NCBI GenBank assembly: GCA_016278415.1
Contig: JADQBV010000347.1
Location: 1 to 27,271 of the forward strand
DNA length: 27,271 nucleotides
Source: Halanaerobiales bacterium
GTDB taxonomy: Bacteria; Bacillota_F; Halanaerobiia; Halanaerobiales; DTU029
Reading direction: 5' to 3'
Below are positions 1 through 8,621 of the stretch, in pieces. Numbering within the stretch: position 1 is the stretch's first letter; each line of letters begins with the position of its first letter. A model generated the notes under the pieces. It was not told the origin of the DNA, did not search any database, and worked only from the letters and a program-made list of their open reading frames with translations. Position numbers and translations under genes: made by a program.

Positions 1-1
1 G

Positions 2-1477
2 ACTTCTGGTGTTTCATTTACTGACATCGAAAAATATAATATTGCAAAATTATTATTAGGAGAAGTAAAAGTAGATAGAATTGAGATAGCTTCAGCCAGG
101 GTATCAAAGGGAGAGTTGGAGTCTGTAAAAAAAATAACTAAATGGGCTCGTAAAAATAATTTGCTCGATAAAATTGAAGTTCTTGGTTTTATTGATGGAA
201 AAAAATCTATTGATTGGATACATCAAGCAGGTGCAAGAGTTGTTAATTTACTTTGCAAAGGCTCATTAAAGCATGTCGAAATACAATTAAAGAAAACACT
301 TGATGAACATATAAATGATATTAGAGATACTATTAAATATGCCAAAGAATTATCTATCGATGTAAATTTATATTTAGAAGACTGGTCAAATGGGATGAAA
401 GATTCACCTGAATATGTTTTTTCATTGATAGATGCCCTAAAGGATGAAAATATAAAAAGATTTATGTTGCCTGATACTTTAGGGATTTTAAACCCTGATC
501 AGACCGAGGATTTTTCCAGACAAATGGTAGAAAAGTTTCCGGATTTAACCTTTGATTATCATGCACATAATGATTATGGACTTGCGGTAGCTAATACAAT
601 TGCAGCTATTAAAGCAGGTGTTTCTGGGATACATACAACTGTTAATGGTCTTGGAGAAAGGGCTGGAAATGCTGCATTGGCTAATACTATTGTAGCAATT
701 AATGACCACCTCCAAATCAAGACTTCTGTTGATGAGGGATTGTTATATGAAATTAGTGATATTGTAGAGCGTTTTAGTGGTGAGAGAATTGCAGCAAACA
801 CACCTATTGTAGGGGCTAATGTCTTTACACAGGTCTGTGGTGTTCATGCTGATGGAGATAATAAAGGAAATTTATATTATAATGACCTATTACCAGAGCG
901 ATTTGGACGTAGTAGAAAATATGCCCTTGGTAAAACTTCTGGAAAAGCAAGTATTAGGAAAAATTTAGATTTACTTGGTATTGAATTAGATAAAGAATCA
1001 CTTAATAAAGTAACCCAAAAGGTTATTGAATTAGGCGATAAGAAGAATAATATTACTATTGAGGATTTGCCCTATATAGTATCAGATGTATTAGAGGATA
1101 ATTTTATATCGGAGATTGTAAAACTCGATAATTATTATATATGTTATGCTAATGGTTTAAAACCAGTAGCTACATTAAGTATTAAAATTGATGGGAAAAA
1201 GTATGAGGCATCTTCTAATGGTGACGGTCAGTATGATGCTTTTATGAATGCACTGTTAATGATATATAAGGAGATTGGGCAGGAATTACCTGTACTGATG
1301 GATTATATAGTTACAATTCCCCCTGGAGGACATACAAACGCCCTTGTAGAGACTGTAATTACTTGGAGTTACCAGGGAGAAGAATTTAAAACAAAAGCAC
1401 TTGACCCAGATCAGACTACTTCAGCAATAGGTGCAACAGTAAAGATGTTAAATTATATAGAAAATTACTTTAAATAA
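2..1477 (+). CDS. 2-isopropylmalate synthase / homocitrate synthase family protein, 5' end cut off
   Basis: The reading frame is already open at base 2, so the start lies upstream of the window and 491 residues are visible. The first visible residues (TSGVSF) are those that normally follow the DGEQ motif of this family, so only about 15-25 residues are missing. The TIM-barrel catalytic domain shows HAHNDYG, with metal-binding histidines, and NGLGERAGN. A C-terminal LeuA-type allosteric domain follows (last ~130 residues, with GDGQYDA and PPGGHTNALVE). The family condenses acetyl-CoA with a 2-oxoacid in the cytoplasm; with this regulatory domain, isopropylmalate synthase (leucine) or citramalate synthase (isoleucine) is most likely. 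EDWSNGM is typical of the LeuA2-like branch. Substrate cannot be fixed from sequence alone. It converges on the pirin gene, with a shared terminator between them. Confidence 0.9.
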   Translation, partial: TSGVSFTDIEKYNIAKLLLGEVKVDRIEIASARVSKGELESVKKITKWARKNNLLDKIEVLGFIDGKKSIDWIHQAGARVVNLLCKGSLKHVEIQLKKTLDEHINDIRDTIKYAKELSIDVNLYLEDWSNGMKDSPEYVFSLIDALKDENIKRFMLPDTLGILNPDQTEDFSRQMVEKFPDLTFDYHAHNDYGLAVANTIAAIKAGVSGIHTTVNGLGERAGNAALANTIVAINDHLQIKTSVDEGLLYEISDIVERFSGERIAANTPIVGANVFTQVCGVHADGDNKGNLYYNDLLPERFGRSRKYALGKTSGKASIRKNLDLLGIELDKESLNKVTQKVIELGDKKNNITIEDLPYIVSDVLEDNFISEIVKLDNYYICYANGLKPVATLSIKIDGKKYEASSNGDGQYDAFMNALLMIYKEIGQELPVLMDYIVTIPPGGHTNALVETVITWSYQGEEFKTKALDPDQTTSAIGATVKMLNYIENYFK

Positions 1478-1599
1478 AATATAAAATTTGATAATATTTT
1501 AAATCAAACAATTGGGCATAAATAATGAGATATTAATCACTTAAGTTTGAGAATTAATCTTATATAAAAATAAAGTTAATATATGATTTTGAATATGAA

Positions 1600-1624
1600 A
1601 AGGAGCAGCTTCGTGCTGCTCCTT
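1600..1624. terminator. Bidirectional hairpin terminator between convergent genes
   Basis: A 10-bp perfect stem (1600-1609 with 1615-1624) closes a 5-base loop. Read on the minus strand it is followed by TTTCAT; read on the plus strand it runs straight into AAAATG, so the U-tract is weak on both sides. The position between two convergent genes supports a shared terminator. Confidence 0.7.
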
Positions 1625-1684
1625 AAAATGTTTAATTACTAAATATATTTTTTAAAATGATGTGTTATAATGTTATTTTATAAC

Positions 1685-2422
1685 TTACTCAACGAATGAC
1701 CCCCTAATCCGAATCTTATTACCATGTGGTTTTCCCTTTAATTCAATGATTCTAGTATCTTTTTTTGTTCTATACTTAAGATCATCCAGATTATTTACTA
1801 GCAATCCTTCGCCAGCACTCAAAGTTTGACTGTCAGCTATTAACTCTCCTTCAATCACGTAAATAATTCCTGTATAATCAACTGGAAGATTAAAACTATA
1901 TTCCTTTGATGCGGAAATGCTTATATCTTTATAAATCAAATCGGTGTGCAGTTTAAGATTGGAATTATTACCAGCTATTGTTCTAACGGTTATTCCATCA
2001 CTCTGTGTTTCATTAATATCTTCACCTTTTATTTGTTGGTATTCAGGTTCAGACTGTTTCTCATCAGCAGGTAAATTAATCCACAGTTGAATACCATGGC
2101 TAAGTTTTTCTTCGCCAGGTGCTTCAGAATGTTTTATGCTTTTTCCTGCATTGAAAGCCTGAACTCCACCTGTACCCACTTCAGCCTTGTTACCTTGATT
2201 ATCTTCATGACGAAAAGAGCCTTCTAGCATATAGGTGATTGCTTCAAATCCCCGGTGTTCGTGAGCAGGGAATCCACTGGGGGGAGAGACAAAGAATTCA
2301 TCCATAAGTACAAAGGGGTCATGATGCCCATCATAATTTTTTGTAGGGAATAACCTTTTAACTATAGCGCCTTCACCTTCGTCCATTTTAATACTTTTTA
2401 TTTTAATGTTTTTATTATCCAT
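1685..2422 (-). CDS. Pirin family cupin protein
   Basis: This 245-residue protein has the bicupin pirin fold. The N-terminal cupin carries AHEHRGFEAITYML, with the His pair, followed by KHSEAPGEE, with the third His and the Glu. These correspond to the four metal ligands of pirins, which bind Fe or another divalent metal. Some bacterial pirins have quercetin 2,3-dioxygenase activity and others modulate metabolic enzymes; which applies here is unknown. The C-terminal half is the second, degenerate cupin. The ATG is preceded by AGGAGG (2434-2439, minus strand) at good spacing. It appears monocistronic: the leu-type gene converges on it and the glyS promoter lies on the other side. Length is slightly below the usual 280-290 residues of full pirins. 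Confidence 0.9.
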   Translation of the reverse strand: MDNKNIKIKSIKMDEGEGAIVKRLFPTKNYDGHHDPFVLMDEFFVSPPSGFPAHEHRGFEAITYMLEGSFRHEDNQGNKAEVGTGGVQAFNAGKSIKHSEAPGEEKLSHGIQLWINLPADEKQSEPEYQQIKGEDINETQSDGITVRTIAGNNSNLKLHTDLIYKDISISASKEYSFNLPVDYTGIIYVIEGELIADSQTLSAGEGLLVNNLDDLKYRTKKDTRIIELKGKPHGNKIRIRGSFVE

Positions 2423-2545
2423 TATGTATTAAACCTCCTGTATTTATTATTATCATCTAAATTAATTATATTAATATATTAGTCTATTTTCAGTAAACAG
2501 ATAACAATTTGGATAATTACCTTAATGGTGAATAACTATAGCCAC

Positions 2546-2575
2546 TTGACAAATTAGTGTAAATAGAATTATAAT
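2546..2575 (+). promoter_or_regulatory. Sigma-A type promoter of the glyS T-box transcript
   Basis: TTGACA (2546-2551) and TATAAT (2570-2575) are both perfect consensus hexamers with an 18-bp spacer. The expected transcript starts near 2582, about 28 bases before the T-box stem I. Confidence 0.85.
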
Positions 2576-2581
2576 AGAAGC

Positions 2582-2790
2582 AAATTAAAATAGAATAATT
2601 TAAAGTACAGTTGGGAGATAGTAGCAATATATTTTAGCGAGCAGGGAGTGGTGAAAGCCTGTGCTATTGTGAAGCGGCACCAACATTATTTTTGTACATA
2701 TTTAAGAGTGGTTGGGTTTTTAAAAAAATTCAACAACTGAGGTGGAACCGTCCAATTGGACCCTCAGGTCATCTGACCTGGGGGTTTTCT
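2582..2790 (+). ncRNA. Glycine T-box leader (riboswitch) of glyS
   Basis: The T-box sequence AGGTGGAACCG (2740-2750) is present. Stem I is closed by GTTGG (2610-2614) with CCAAC (2680-2684), and a candidate specifier codon GGC (Gly) sits at 2676-2678, just before ACC. The T-bulge TGGA (2743-2746) can pair with UCCA, matching the U discriminator expected for tRNA-Gly. The antiterminator is formed by GAGG (2739-2742), the self-complementary GTCCAATTGGAC (2750-2761) and CCTC (2762-2765). It competes with a terminator hairpin, 2761-2770 with 2775-2784, followed by TTTTCT. Uncharged tRNA-Gly should therefore allow readthrough into glyS. The exact 5' end is inferred from the promoter. Confidence 0.93.
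2761..2790 (+). terminator. Conditional terminator of the T-box leader
   Basis: A 10-bp stem with one G-U pair (2761-2770 with 2775-2784), loop ATCT, followed by TTTTCT. Its left arm overlaps the CCTC needed for the antiterminator, which is the expected mutually exclusive arrangement. Confidence 0.88.
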
Positions 2791-2915
2791 GAATTTAAAT
2801 TACTTAAATACCGACTGTAAATTACTAAATATAGGCTAGAACCCATCTTATAAAAGAAGAAATCTGCCAGGCTAGATTACTAGCGAAACTAAATATATTA
2901 TGGAGGTAAAATGAA

Positions 2916-4298
2916 ATGAAAAAAAATATTGTTGGAGAAGACTTGATGAACAAGATAGTGGCATTATGTAAACGTCGTGGCTTTATCTATCAAAACTCAG
3001 AGATTTATGGAGGTATGGCTAATACCTGGGATTATGGTCCGATGGGAGTTGAATTAAAGAAGAATATAAAAGACTCCTGGTGGAAGAGTTTTGTACAAGA
3101 AAGAGATGATGTAGTAGGTCTTGACTCAGCTATTATTATGCATCCTGAAACATGGGAGGCATCTGGTCATCTAAGTAATTTTAATGATGCCTTAATAGAC
3201 TGTAAAACATGTAAATCCCGGTTCAGAGCAGACCATATTATTGAAGATGCCCTGGAGCAGGATGTTGAAGGTAAAACAGAAGATGAAATGACCGATATTA
3301 TAAATGAAAATGAACTTAAATGTCCTAGTTGTGGAAAAGTCGATTGGACAGATGCTCGCTCATTTAATCTAATGTTTAAAACCTTCCAGGGAGTTATTGA
3401 GGATTCTTCAAATGAAGTTTATCTTCGCCCAGAGACTGCACAGGGTATTTTCGTGAATTTCAAGAATGTTGCCGATACCACAAGGGTTAAGTTGCCTTTT
3501 GGAATAGGACAAATTGGGAAAGCCTTTAGAAATGAGATAACTCCAGGTAACTTTATTTTTAGAACAAGGGAGTTTGAACAGATGGAGTTAGAATTCTTTG
3601 TTATGCCAGGTGATGATGATGAATGGTTTACTTATTGGCGTCAATATACTATGGATTGGCTAAAAGGCTTAGGACTTTCCGAGGATAGACTAAAGTATAG
3701 TGACCATGCAGAAGAAAAGCTAGCTCATTATTCTAAAGCTACTACAGATATCGTATATAAATTCCCTTTTGGTTGGGAAGAATTATGGGGTATTGCCAAT
3801 AGAACTGACTTTGATGTCAATGCACATATAGAGCAATCTGGTAAAAAGTTAACTATTTTTGACCATGAAAAGGGAGAACATGTAGTACCATATGTTATTG
3901 AGCCTTCTGTAGGTGTGGATAGAATGCTGTTGGCCTTCTTGGTAGATGCTTATAGTGAAGATGAAATCGATGGTTCAGATAGGGTTTTCCTTGATATTAA
4001 TCCAAAATTAGCACCTATCAAGGCAGCTATATTCCCATTAAGTAAGAAAAAGACATTACCAGATATAGCAAAAAATATTTATAATAAATTAAATAAAGTA
4101 TTTAATGTTGAGTATGATGATAGTGGAAATATCGGCAAGAGGTATCGACGTCAGGATGAGATAGGTACACCTTTCTGTATCACAGTAGATTTTGACACCC
4201 TTGATGATCACAAGGTTACAATTAGGGATAGAAATACCCTGGAGCAAGATAGAGTCGAGATTGATAAGGTTCTGGATTATTTAGTAGAGAGACTATAA
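2916..4298 (+). CDS. glyS: Glycine--tRNA ligase, dimeric (alpha2) class II type
   Basis: This 460-residue cytoplasmic enzyme charges tRNA-Gly with glycine using ATP. Class II signatures are visible: YGPMGVELKKNI near the N-terminus, RPETAQGIFVNF, a motif 2 region with GKAFRNEITPGNF and RTREFEQMELEFF, GWEELWGIANRTDFD, and motif 3 EPSVGVDRMLLAF. Two CxxC pairs (CKTCKS and CPSCGK) lie in the insertion between motifs 1 and 2. The anticodon-binding domain occupies the last ~110 residues. Length fits the bacterial homodimeric form, not the GlyQ/GlyS tetramer. The start at 2916 is chosen because GGAGG (2902-2906) precedes it; an ATG five bases upstream runs into a stop after two codons. Expression is controlled by the T-box in the leader. 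Confidence 0.97.
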   Translation: MKKNIVGEDLMNKIVALCKRRGFIYQNSEIYGGMANTWDYGPMGVELKKNIKDSWWKSFVQERDDVVGLDSAIIMHPETWEASGHLSNFNDALIDCKTCKSRFRADHIIEDALEQDVEGKTEDEMTDIINENELKCPSCGKVDWTDARSFNLMFKTFQGVIEDSSNEVYLRPETAQGIFVNFKNVADTTRVKLPFGIGQIGKAFRNEITPGNFIFRTREFEQMELEFFVMPGDDDEWFTYWRQYTMDWLKGLGLSEDRLKYSDHAEEKLAHYSKATTDIVYKFPFGWEELWGIANRTDFDVNAHIEQSGKKLTIFDHEKGEHVVPYVIEPSVGVDRMLLAFLVDAYSEDEIDGSDRVFLDINPKLAPIKAAIFPLSKKKTLPDIAKNIYNKLNKVFNVEYDDSGNIGKRYRRQDEIGTPFCITVDFDTLDDHKVTIRDRNTLEQDRVEIDKVLDYLVERL

Positions 4299-4669
4299 TT
4301 ATATATGTAAGCTATAATTAAACCCTAGCATACTTATTAGTTAATTATGGAGAAGGAACAGCTTGAAAGTTAGATAATATGTAACCCCTTAGTAGATTTT
4401 ATTAATGATATTGATTTCCCAATCTACTAAGGGGGTTTATTATAAATATATGCTATTTTAACTATACTAATTAGTATTATAATATACTTAAGAGTGCAAG
4501 TATAGAATACAAACTCAAGCTAGGCTTCTTTGATTGAAACTAATGTAAATTTATGGTATTATTGAAATGAAAATGATACTTTGAAATAAGATATAAAAGA
4601 TAATCAACTGAAAGATATTAAAGATATTGAAGATATTAAAATTATCAAAATGTATTAAAAAGGAGTGAT
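4299..4669 (+). other. Intergenic region between glyS and the MscS-family gene
   Basis: 371 bases with no convincing ORF. It holds the glyS terminator (4385-4440), a possible -10 TATAAT at 4478-4483 without a good -35, and short AAGATATT-like direct repeats at about 4610-4640. The ribosome site of the next gene lies at 4661-4665. Confidence 0.6.
4385..4440 (+). terminator. Rho-independent terminator of glyS
   Basis: A perfect 14-bp stem (4385-4398 with 4421-4434), a 22-base loop, then GTTTATTATAA. It lies 87 bases beyond the glyS stop. Confidence 0.85.
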
Positions 4670-5722
4670 ATTATCTTTGTAGAAGTTTTTTCGCAAATTA
4701 TTCAACAGAATACTTACCACGATTTTATACTAGCATTAATATTTTTTACTAGTGGTATTATTCTTGTTAGGCTGACATCTTATATATCAGGTAAATTACA
4801 AAAATGGATTAATAAACGTGGTAATAAAGTTAATATAATAGCGATTCTTAGGTCTAGGGTATTTCCCTTATTATATTTTGCAGTTTTTTACATAAGTGTA
4901 AATAGGTTAGTTTTACATCAATTAATTAGTACAATTATTAATTATATAGCCTTAATATTAATTGTTTTTTATGGAATAACTCTTTTACAAAAATTAACAA
5001 TACAGTGGTTAAATAAATACTGGGGTAAAAAACTACAGGATGATAGTAAGAAACAAATATTTGATGCTGTTATCCTTGCAGTTAAGGTTACTATTTGGTT
5101 TATTGCAGGTTTAATTATATTAGATAATATGGGTGTAAAGATTTCTGGGTTGATAGCCGGTCTTGGTATTGGCGGTGTTGCTATTGCATTTGCTGCCCAG
5201 GCAATACTGGAGGATATTTTTAGTTATTTCATAATTTTCTTTGATAGGCCTTTTGAAATAGGAGATTTTATTATTATCGGTGAATTTATGGGTACAATAG
5301 AACACATTGGTATTAAGACATCACATATACGTAGTCTTGGTGGGGAGCAATTAATCTTTTCCAATAAAGATCTAATAAATTCTCGGGTTAAAAATTATAA
5401 GCGGATGAAGAGACGTAGAATTTTGTTTAATTTTGGTGTTGTGTATCAGACATCTTTAGATAATTTACAAAAGATACAGGGCATTGTAAGGGATATAATT
5501 GAAGAACAGGATAAAATAGACTTTGATAGATGCCATTTTAAATCATATGGGGATTACTCCTTGATATTTGAGGTTGTATATTTTGTTAATGATAGGGATT
5601 ATAATGTCTACATGAATATAAATCATCAAATATTATTAAGAATGAAAGAAGAATTTGGAAAAGAGGGAATTAGTTTTGCTTATCCTACACAAAGTATATA
5701 TTTACAATCAGAAAATGGATGA
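4670..5722 (+). CDS. MscS-family small-conductance mechanosensitive channel, non-canonical start
   Basis: Membrane channel expected to open under hypo-osmotic stress. Reading this frame gives about 350 residues with hydrophobic segments near residues 14-32, 62-80, 84-103 and 128-150. The MscS pore and beta domain follow (GLGIGGVAIAFAAQAILED, then FDRPFEIGDFI and GTIEHIGIKTSHIRS). The first in-frame ATG is at 5129, inside the pore region, and would remove the N-terminal helices. No ATG, GTG or TTG exists in frame between the upstream stop (4637-4639) and 5129. A good ribosome site, AAAGGAGTGAT (4659-4669), sits directly before ATT (4670) and ATC (4673), so one of these rare codons is the likely start. 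A TTG at 4677 is out of frame and followed at once by TAG, so a one-base indel is the alternative. The gene appears monocistronic. Confidence 0.85.
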   Translation: MIFVEVFSQIIQQNTYHDFILALIFFTSGIILVRLTSYISGKLQKWINKRGNKVNIIAILRSRVFPLLYFAVFYISVNRLVLHQLISTIINYIALILIVFYGITLLQKLTIQWLNKYWGKKLQDDSKKQIFDAVILAVKVTIWFIAGLIILDNMGVKISGLIAGLGIGGVAIAFAAQAILEDIFSYFIIFFDRPFEIGDFIIIGEFMGTIEHIGIKTSHIRSLGGEQLIFSNKDLINSRVKNYKRMKRRRILFNFGVVYQTSLDNLQKIQGIVRDIIEEQDKIDFDRCHFKSYGDYSLIFEVVYFVNDRDYNVYMNINHQILLRMKEEFGKEGISFAYPTQSIYLQSENG

Positions 5723-5756
5723 AATTTCATTAGATATATGATATAATAGACTAAAT

Positions 5757-5803
5757 TTGACAAATAGTGTATAAATTTAATTTATATAAATTAAATTTAT
5801 ACA
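5757..5803 (+). promoter_or_regulatory. 36-bp perfect AT palindrome overlapping a promoter-like -35, upstream of the M48 protease operon
   Basis: Bases 5768-5785 are the exact reverse complement of 5786-5803, giving a perfect palindrome with no spacer, made almost only of A and T. TTGACA occurs at 5757-5762 just upstream, and TTTATA at 5781-5786 (18-bp spacer) could be a -10. A repressor bound at the palindrome would cover the -10, so an operator is plausible. As RNA it would be a long A-U hairpin with no U-tract of the usual kind. Confidence 0.5.
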
Positions 5804-5874
5804 TTATTTAGTTAGTTGAACTAGTACTATTAATTTACTTGGTTTTAATAGAGGTATATAAAGGTTGTGATCTA

Positions 5875-7518
5875 ATGTGGGAAATTATTCGTGCAAACAA
5901 ACGTAAAACAACCATGCTATTACTGATTCTTGCTTTAAATTCTTTTTTCTCTGGCTTTCTTGTAGCAACTGTTTTATTTGGATATACATTCTTTTTGACT
6001 GGTCTAATAAGCTCTGGTCTTTTCTTTGGTACAATAGGTGGGGCTATAGGTTTATTTATATTTTTTTTAGAGGGCATTACTAGTTATTTATATGGTAATG
6101 AAATAATATTATCACGGTGTAGGGCAAAGGAACTCACACCTTCTATGCATCCTCAATTGTTTAATATATTAGAGGAGTTGCTGATAGCATCAAATAGTAA
6201 ATTTAAGCCTAAATTATATGCAACGCCTAGTATTGTTCCAAATGCCTTTGCTACAGGAATAAAGATAGAAGATAGCGCCATAGTGGTAACTACTGGATTA
6301 CTGACACAATTAAGTCGCAATGAGATGCAGGGGGTTATTGCACATGAACTCTCTCATATTATTAATAGGGATACCCTCTATCTAACTTTTGCAGGTACAA
6401 TATTAAATTTCAAAGCTAAGGCTGCTTTGTTAGGTGGATTCGACTATGATAGTAGAAGCAGTTATAATAAAGATGAAACAACAATTTTTGATTATTTAGA
6501 ACAAGTACAAGAACATATTAATGCTTCGTTATATTTTAGTTTGTCTAAAAATAGAGAATATTTAGCCGATGCTACAGCTGTTCGTCTTACAAGGTATCCT
6601 GAAGGACTAGCATCAGCTTTGGAGAAAATATCATCCAATGATTCATTATTACATGAAGCCAGATATAATACTGCTCCTTTTTATATAATAAATCCAATTA
6701 ATAAAAAGAATAGCAAGACACACCCCCCTGTAGAGGACAGAGTCAGGATATTAAGAAATATTTCTAAAGGTGCAAACTATAAGGATTATCAAGATTCCTT
6801 TAATTATGTAGCTAAATCAACTGAGTCTATCATTCCTAAATCAGTTCTTGAAGAAGATTATGTACCTCTTAAGACTGATGGAGAAGTAGAATCCCCCATG
6901 AATGGAAAAACTATACTGGATATTGTTAGGGAGACAAAGGATCTGGATAAAGCAATTAATAACTTTAGATTTATATTTTGTAATTGCGGCTTGAAACTAA
7001 AAATTCCTGAGGATTTTACTAGGGATCAAATACACTGTCCTCGATGTGGTAGCAAACATCAGTTAGTAAATGCCAGCTCTATAGAACCTAAATCTCCTTA
7101 TAAAGAAAATCCTTTTGAAGATGGAGTTAAGGATGTAAATGGTTTAATAGATGGCAATTTATATATTAGAAAGAAAGTAGGTAGTTGGGAATCTTTCTTT
7201 TGTGATTGTGGTTATGTTCTGCAACTAGCACCAACCTTTAGAGGGAAAAGGATACAATGCTTTCATTGTGATAAAGAAATAAAAATAAAGGAAAGAGAAG
7301 TTAACTCTAATGCAGATGAAATACGTGAAAATATTAAAGAAAAAGTAGATAAGGACAAATACATAATGGTACATGATCGTTTTGAAGACGAGTGGGAATT
7401 CTTTTCTTGTGATTGTGGAAATGTTATTCAACTTTCTGAAGGCTTTAAAAAACATTCAATACGTTGCCGGGCATGTAATGGCAATATAAAAATAAATTAT
7501 CCGGAGAAGTCTCATTAG
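5875..7518 (+). CDS. HtpX-like M48 membrane metalloprotease with three C-terminal zinc-ribbon repeats
   Basis: 547 residues from the ATG at 5875; an upstream in-frame TTG at 5839 has no better ribosome site. Two hydrophobic segments (about residues 13-35 and 40-68) anchor it in the membrane. The HEXXH zinc site is HELSH (H157, E158, H161) and the third ligand is E228 in NREYLADATA, as in HtpX, a membrane-protein quality-control protease. Family members end at about 290-300 residues. Here ~190 more residues carry three copies of a CxCG-x(~16)-CxxC module starting near residues 369, 443 and 512, each beginning F-C-x-C-G and separated by acidic or charged linkers. The first gene of an apparent operon with lemA (59-base gap) and a zinc-ribbon protein. 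The role of the zinc ribbons is unknown; they may bind substrate or nucleic acid. Confidence 0.9.
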   Translation: MWEIIRANKRKTTMLLLILALNSFFSGFLVATVLFGYTFFLTGLISSGLFFGTIGGAIGLFIFFLEGITSYLYGNEIILSRCRAKELTPSMHPQLFNILEELLIASNSKFKPKLYATPSIVPNAFATGIKIEDSAIVVTTGLLTQLSRNEMQGVIAHELSHIINRDTLYLTFAGTILNFKAKAALLGGFDYDSRSSYNKDETTIFDYLEQVQEHINASLYFSLSKNREYLADATAVRLTRYPEGLASALEKISSNDSLLHEARYNTAPFYIINPINKKNSKTHPPVEDRVRILRNISKGANYKDYQDSFNYVAKSTESIIPKSVLEEDYVPLKTDGEVESPMNGKTILDIVRETKDLDKAINNFRFIFCNCGLKLKIPEDFTRDQIHCPRCGSKHQLVNASSIEPKSPYKENPFEDGVKDVNGLIDGNLYIRKKVGSWESFFCDCGYVLQLAPTFRGKRIQCFHCDKEIKIKEREVNSNADEIRENIKEKVDKDKYIMVHDRFEDEWEFFSCDCGNVIQLSEGFKKHSIRCRACNGNIKINYPEKSH

Positions 7519-7577
7519 AAGAAGAAAGTTACTAGTTCTTTATGTAATAAATAAAAAATAATAGGGGGTTATTAAAC

Positions 7578-8135
7578 ATGTCACTTATATTAATTTTAGT
7601 GTTTGTTATTTTTAGTGTCTCTTTTTCAATTTTAACTTATAATAAGATGATTACATTGGACAATCGTATTGAGAATTCCTGGTCTCAGATTGATGTTCAA
7701 TTAAAGAGAAGACATGATCTTATTCCGAACCTGGTTGAAACAGTACAGGGGTATATGGACCATGAAAAAGAAACATTAGAAGGAGTTATACAGGCAAGGA
7801 GTTCAGCACTGACTGCAAGTAGTCCAGGTCAACAGGCTAAGGCCGAGAGTGAATTGAATGGGGCTTTAAGTAAATTAATGTTACTTGTAGAGGATTATCC
7901 AGATTTAAAGGCAAACGAAAATTTCCGTGAGCTAAAAGAGGAATTAGTATCGACAGAGAATAGAATTTCTTTTGCACGCCAAAATTATAATGATCAAATA
8001 CTGTTTTTTAACAATAAAATAGAGATATTTCCTTCTAATTTAATTGCTAGTATTTTTTCCTTTAAAGCACATGAATATTTTGAAATTGAGGATCAAAATG
8101 AAAGAGAAGCAGTTGATGTAAGTTTTTCAAGTTAA
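7578..8135 (+). CDS. lemA: LemA family protein
   Basis: 185 residues with one N-terminal membrane segment (about residues 2-20), then the helical LemA domain: LDNRIENSWSQIDVQLKRRHDLIPNL at the front, the E/Q-rich middle helices, and STENRISFARQNYND with FPSNLIASIFSF at the end. Orientation is usually a short N-terminal end outside and a helical domain in the cytoplasm or periplasm, depending on the member. Biochemical function of the family is unclear. lemA and htpX are neighbours in several Firmicutes, which fits this arrangement. A GGGGG ribosome site lies before the ATG. It is translated between the M48 protease and the double zinc-ribbon protein, probably from one mRNA. Confidence 0.95.
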   Translation: MSLILILVFVIFSVSFSILTYNKMITLDNRIENSWSQIDVQLKRRHDLIPNLVETVQGYMDHEKETLEGVIQARSSALTASSPGQQAKAESELNGALSKLMLLVEDYPDLKANENFRELKEELVSTENRISFARQNYNDQILFFNNKIEIFPSNLIASIFSFKAHEYFEIEDQNEREAVDVSFSS

Positions 8136-8167
8136 TCATCATTAAATGTATTTAAGTGGGTGAATAA

Positions 8168-8572
8168 ATGCAGTGTTCTGTTTGTGAAGAGGAAATGATT
8201 ATTATAGAATTACATAAAATTGAAGTGGATTATTGTGTTTCATGCAAAGGTATCTGGCTTGACGCAGGTGAATTGGGCTTATTATTAGATGATTATACAG
8301 GAAAATATGGGATAATTAGTAAGCTGAAGAAAGAAGATGCCTTTAAAGAAGCCTCTAAGAATTGTCCGATTTGTTCTAAAGAAATGGATAAAATTGTTTG
8401 CCTAAATAAAGAGGGTAAATATACGAAGAATATTACGATTGACAAATGCATTAACGGACATGGACTTTGGTTTGACAAAGGCGAGCTTAAAGAATTAGTT
8501 GAAAACATGGAATTGGATGAAGATAATAAAATATTAGATTTCTTGAATGATATGTTTTTCTTGAATGATTAA
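8168..8572 (+). CDS. Double TFIIB-type zinc-ribbon protein
   Basis: 134 residues made of two copies of the zf-TFIIB module. Copy 1 is CSVCEEEM...YCVSCKGIWLDAGEL (about residues 3-39). Copy 2 is CPICSKEM...KCINGHGLWFDKGEL (about residues 61-100). The consensus CPxC...C..CxGxWxDxGEL is followed in both, but in copy 2 the second knuckle reads CINGH, so a His may replace the fourth Cys. No membrane segment is seen. Proteins of this type are often encoded near membrane proteases and LemA, but no function is established. It begins 32 bases after lemA and ends at a terminator, so it is the last gene of the operon. Confidence 0.88.
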   Translation: MQCSVCEEEMIIIELHKIEVDYCVSCKGIWLDAGELGLLLDDYTGKYGIISKLKKEDAFKEASKNCPICSKEMDKIVCLNKEGKYTKNITIDKCINGHGLWFDKGELKELVENMELDEDNKILDFLNDMFFLND

Positions 8573-8621
8573 ATTTCACTAGACTTACGCTTTTTGCATT
8601 ATAAGATATAACAATGAACTT

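Noticed and set aside
4608..4640. Direct repeats of AAGATATT before the MscS gene
   Set aside because: Imperfect and short in very AT-rich DNA; no sign of iterons or a replication origin nearby.
5129..5722. MscS gene starting at the ATG at 5129
   Set aside because: There is no ribosome site before it, and it would start inside the pore helix and discard clear membrane helices encoded in the same frame upstream.
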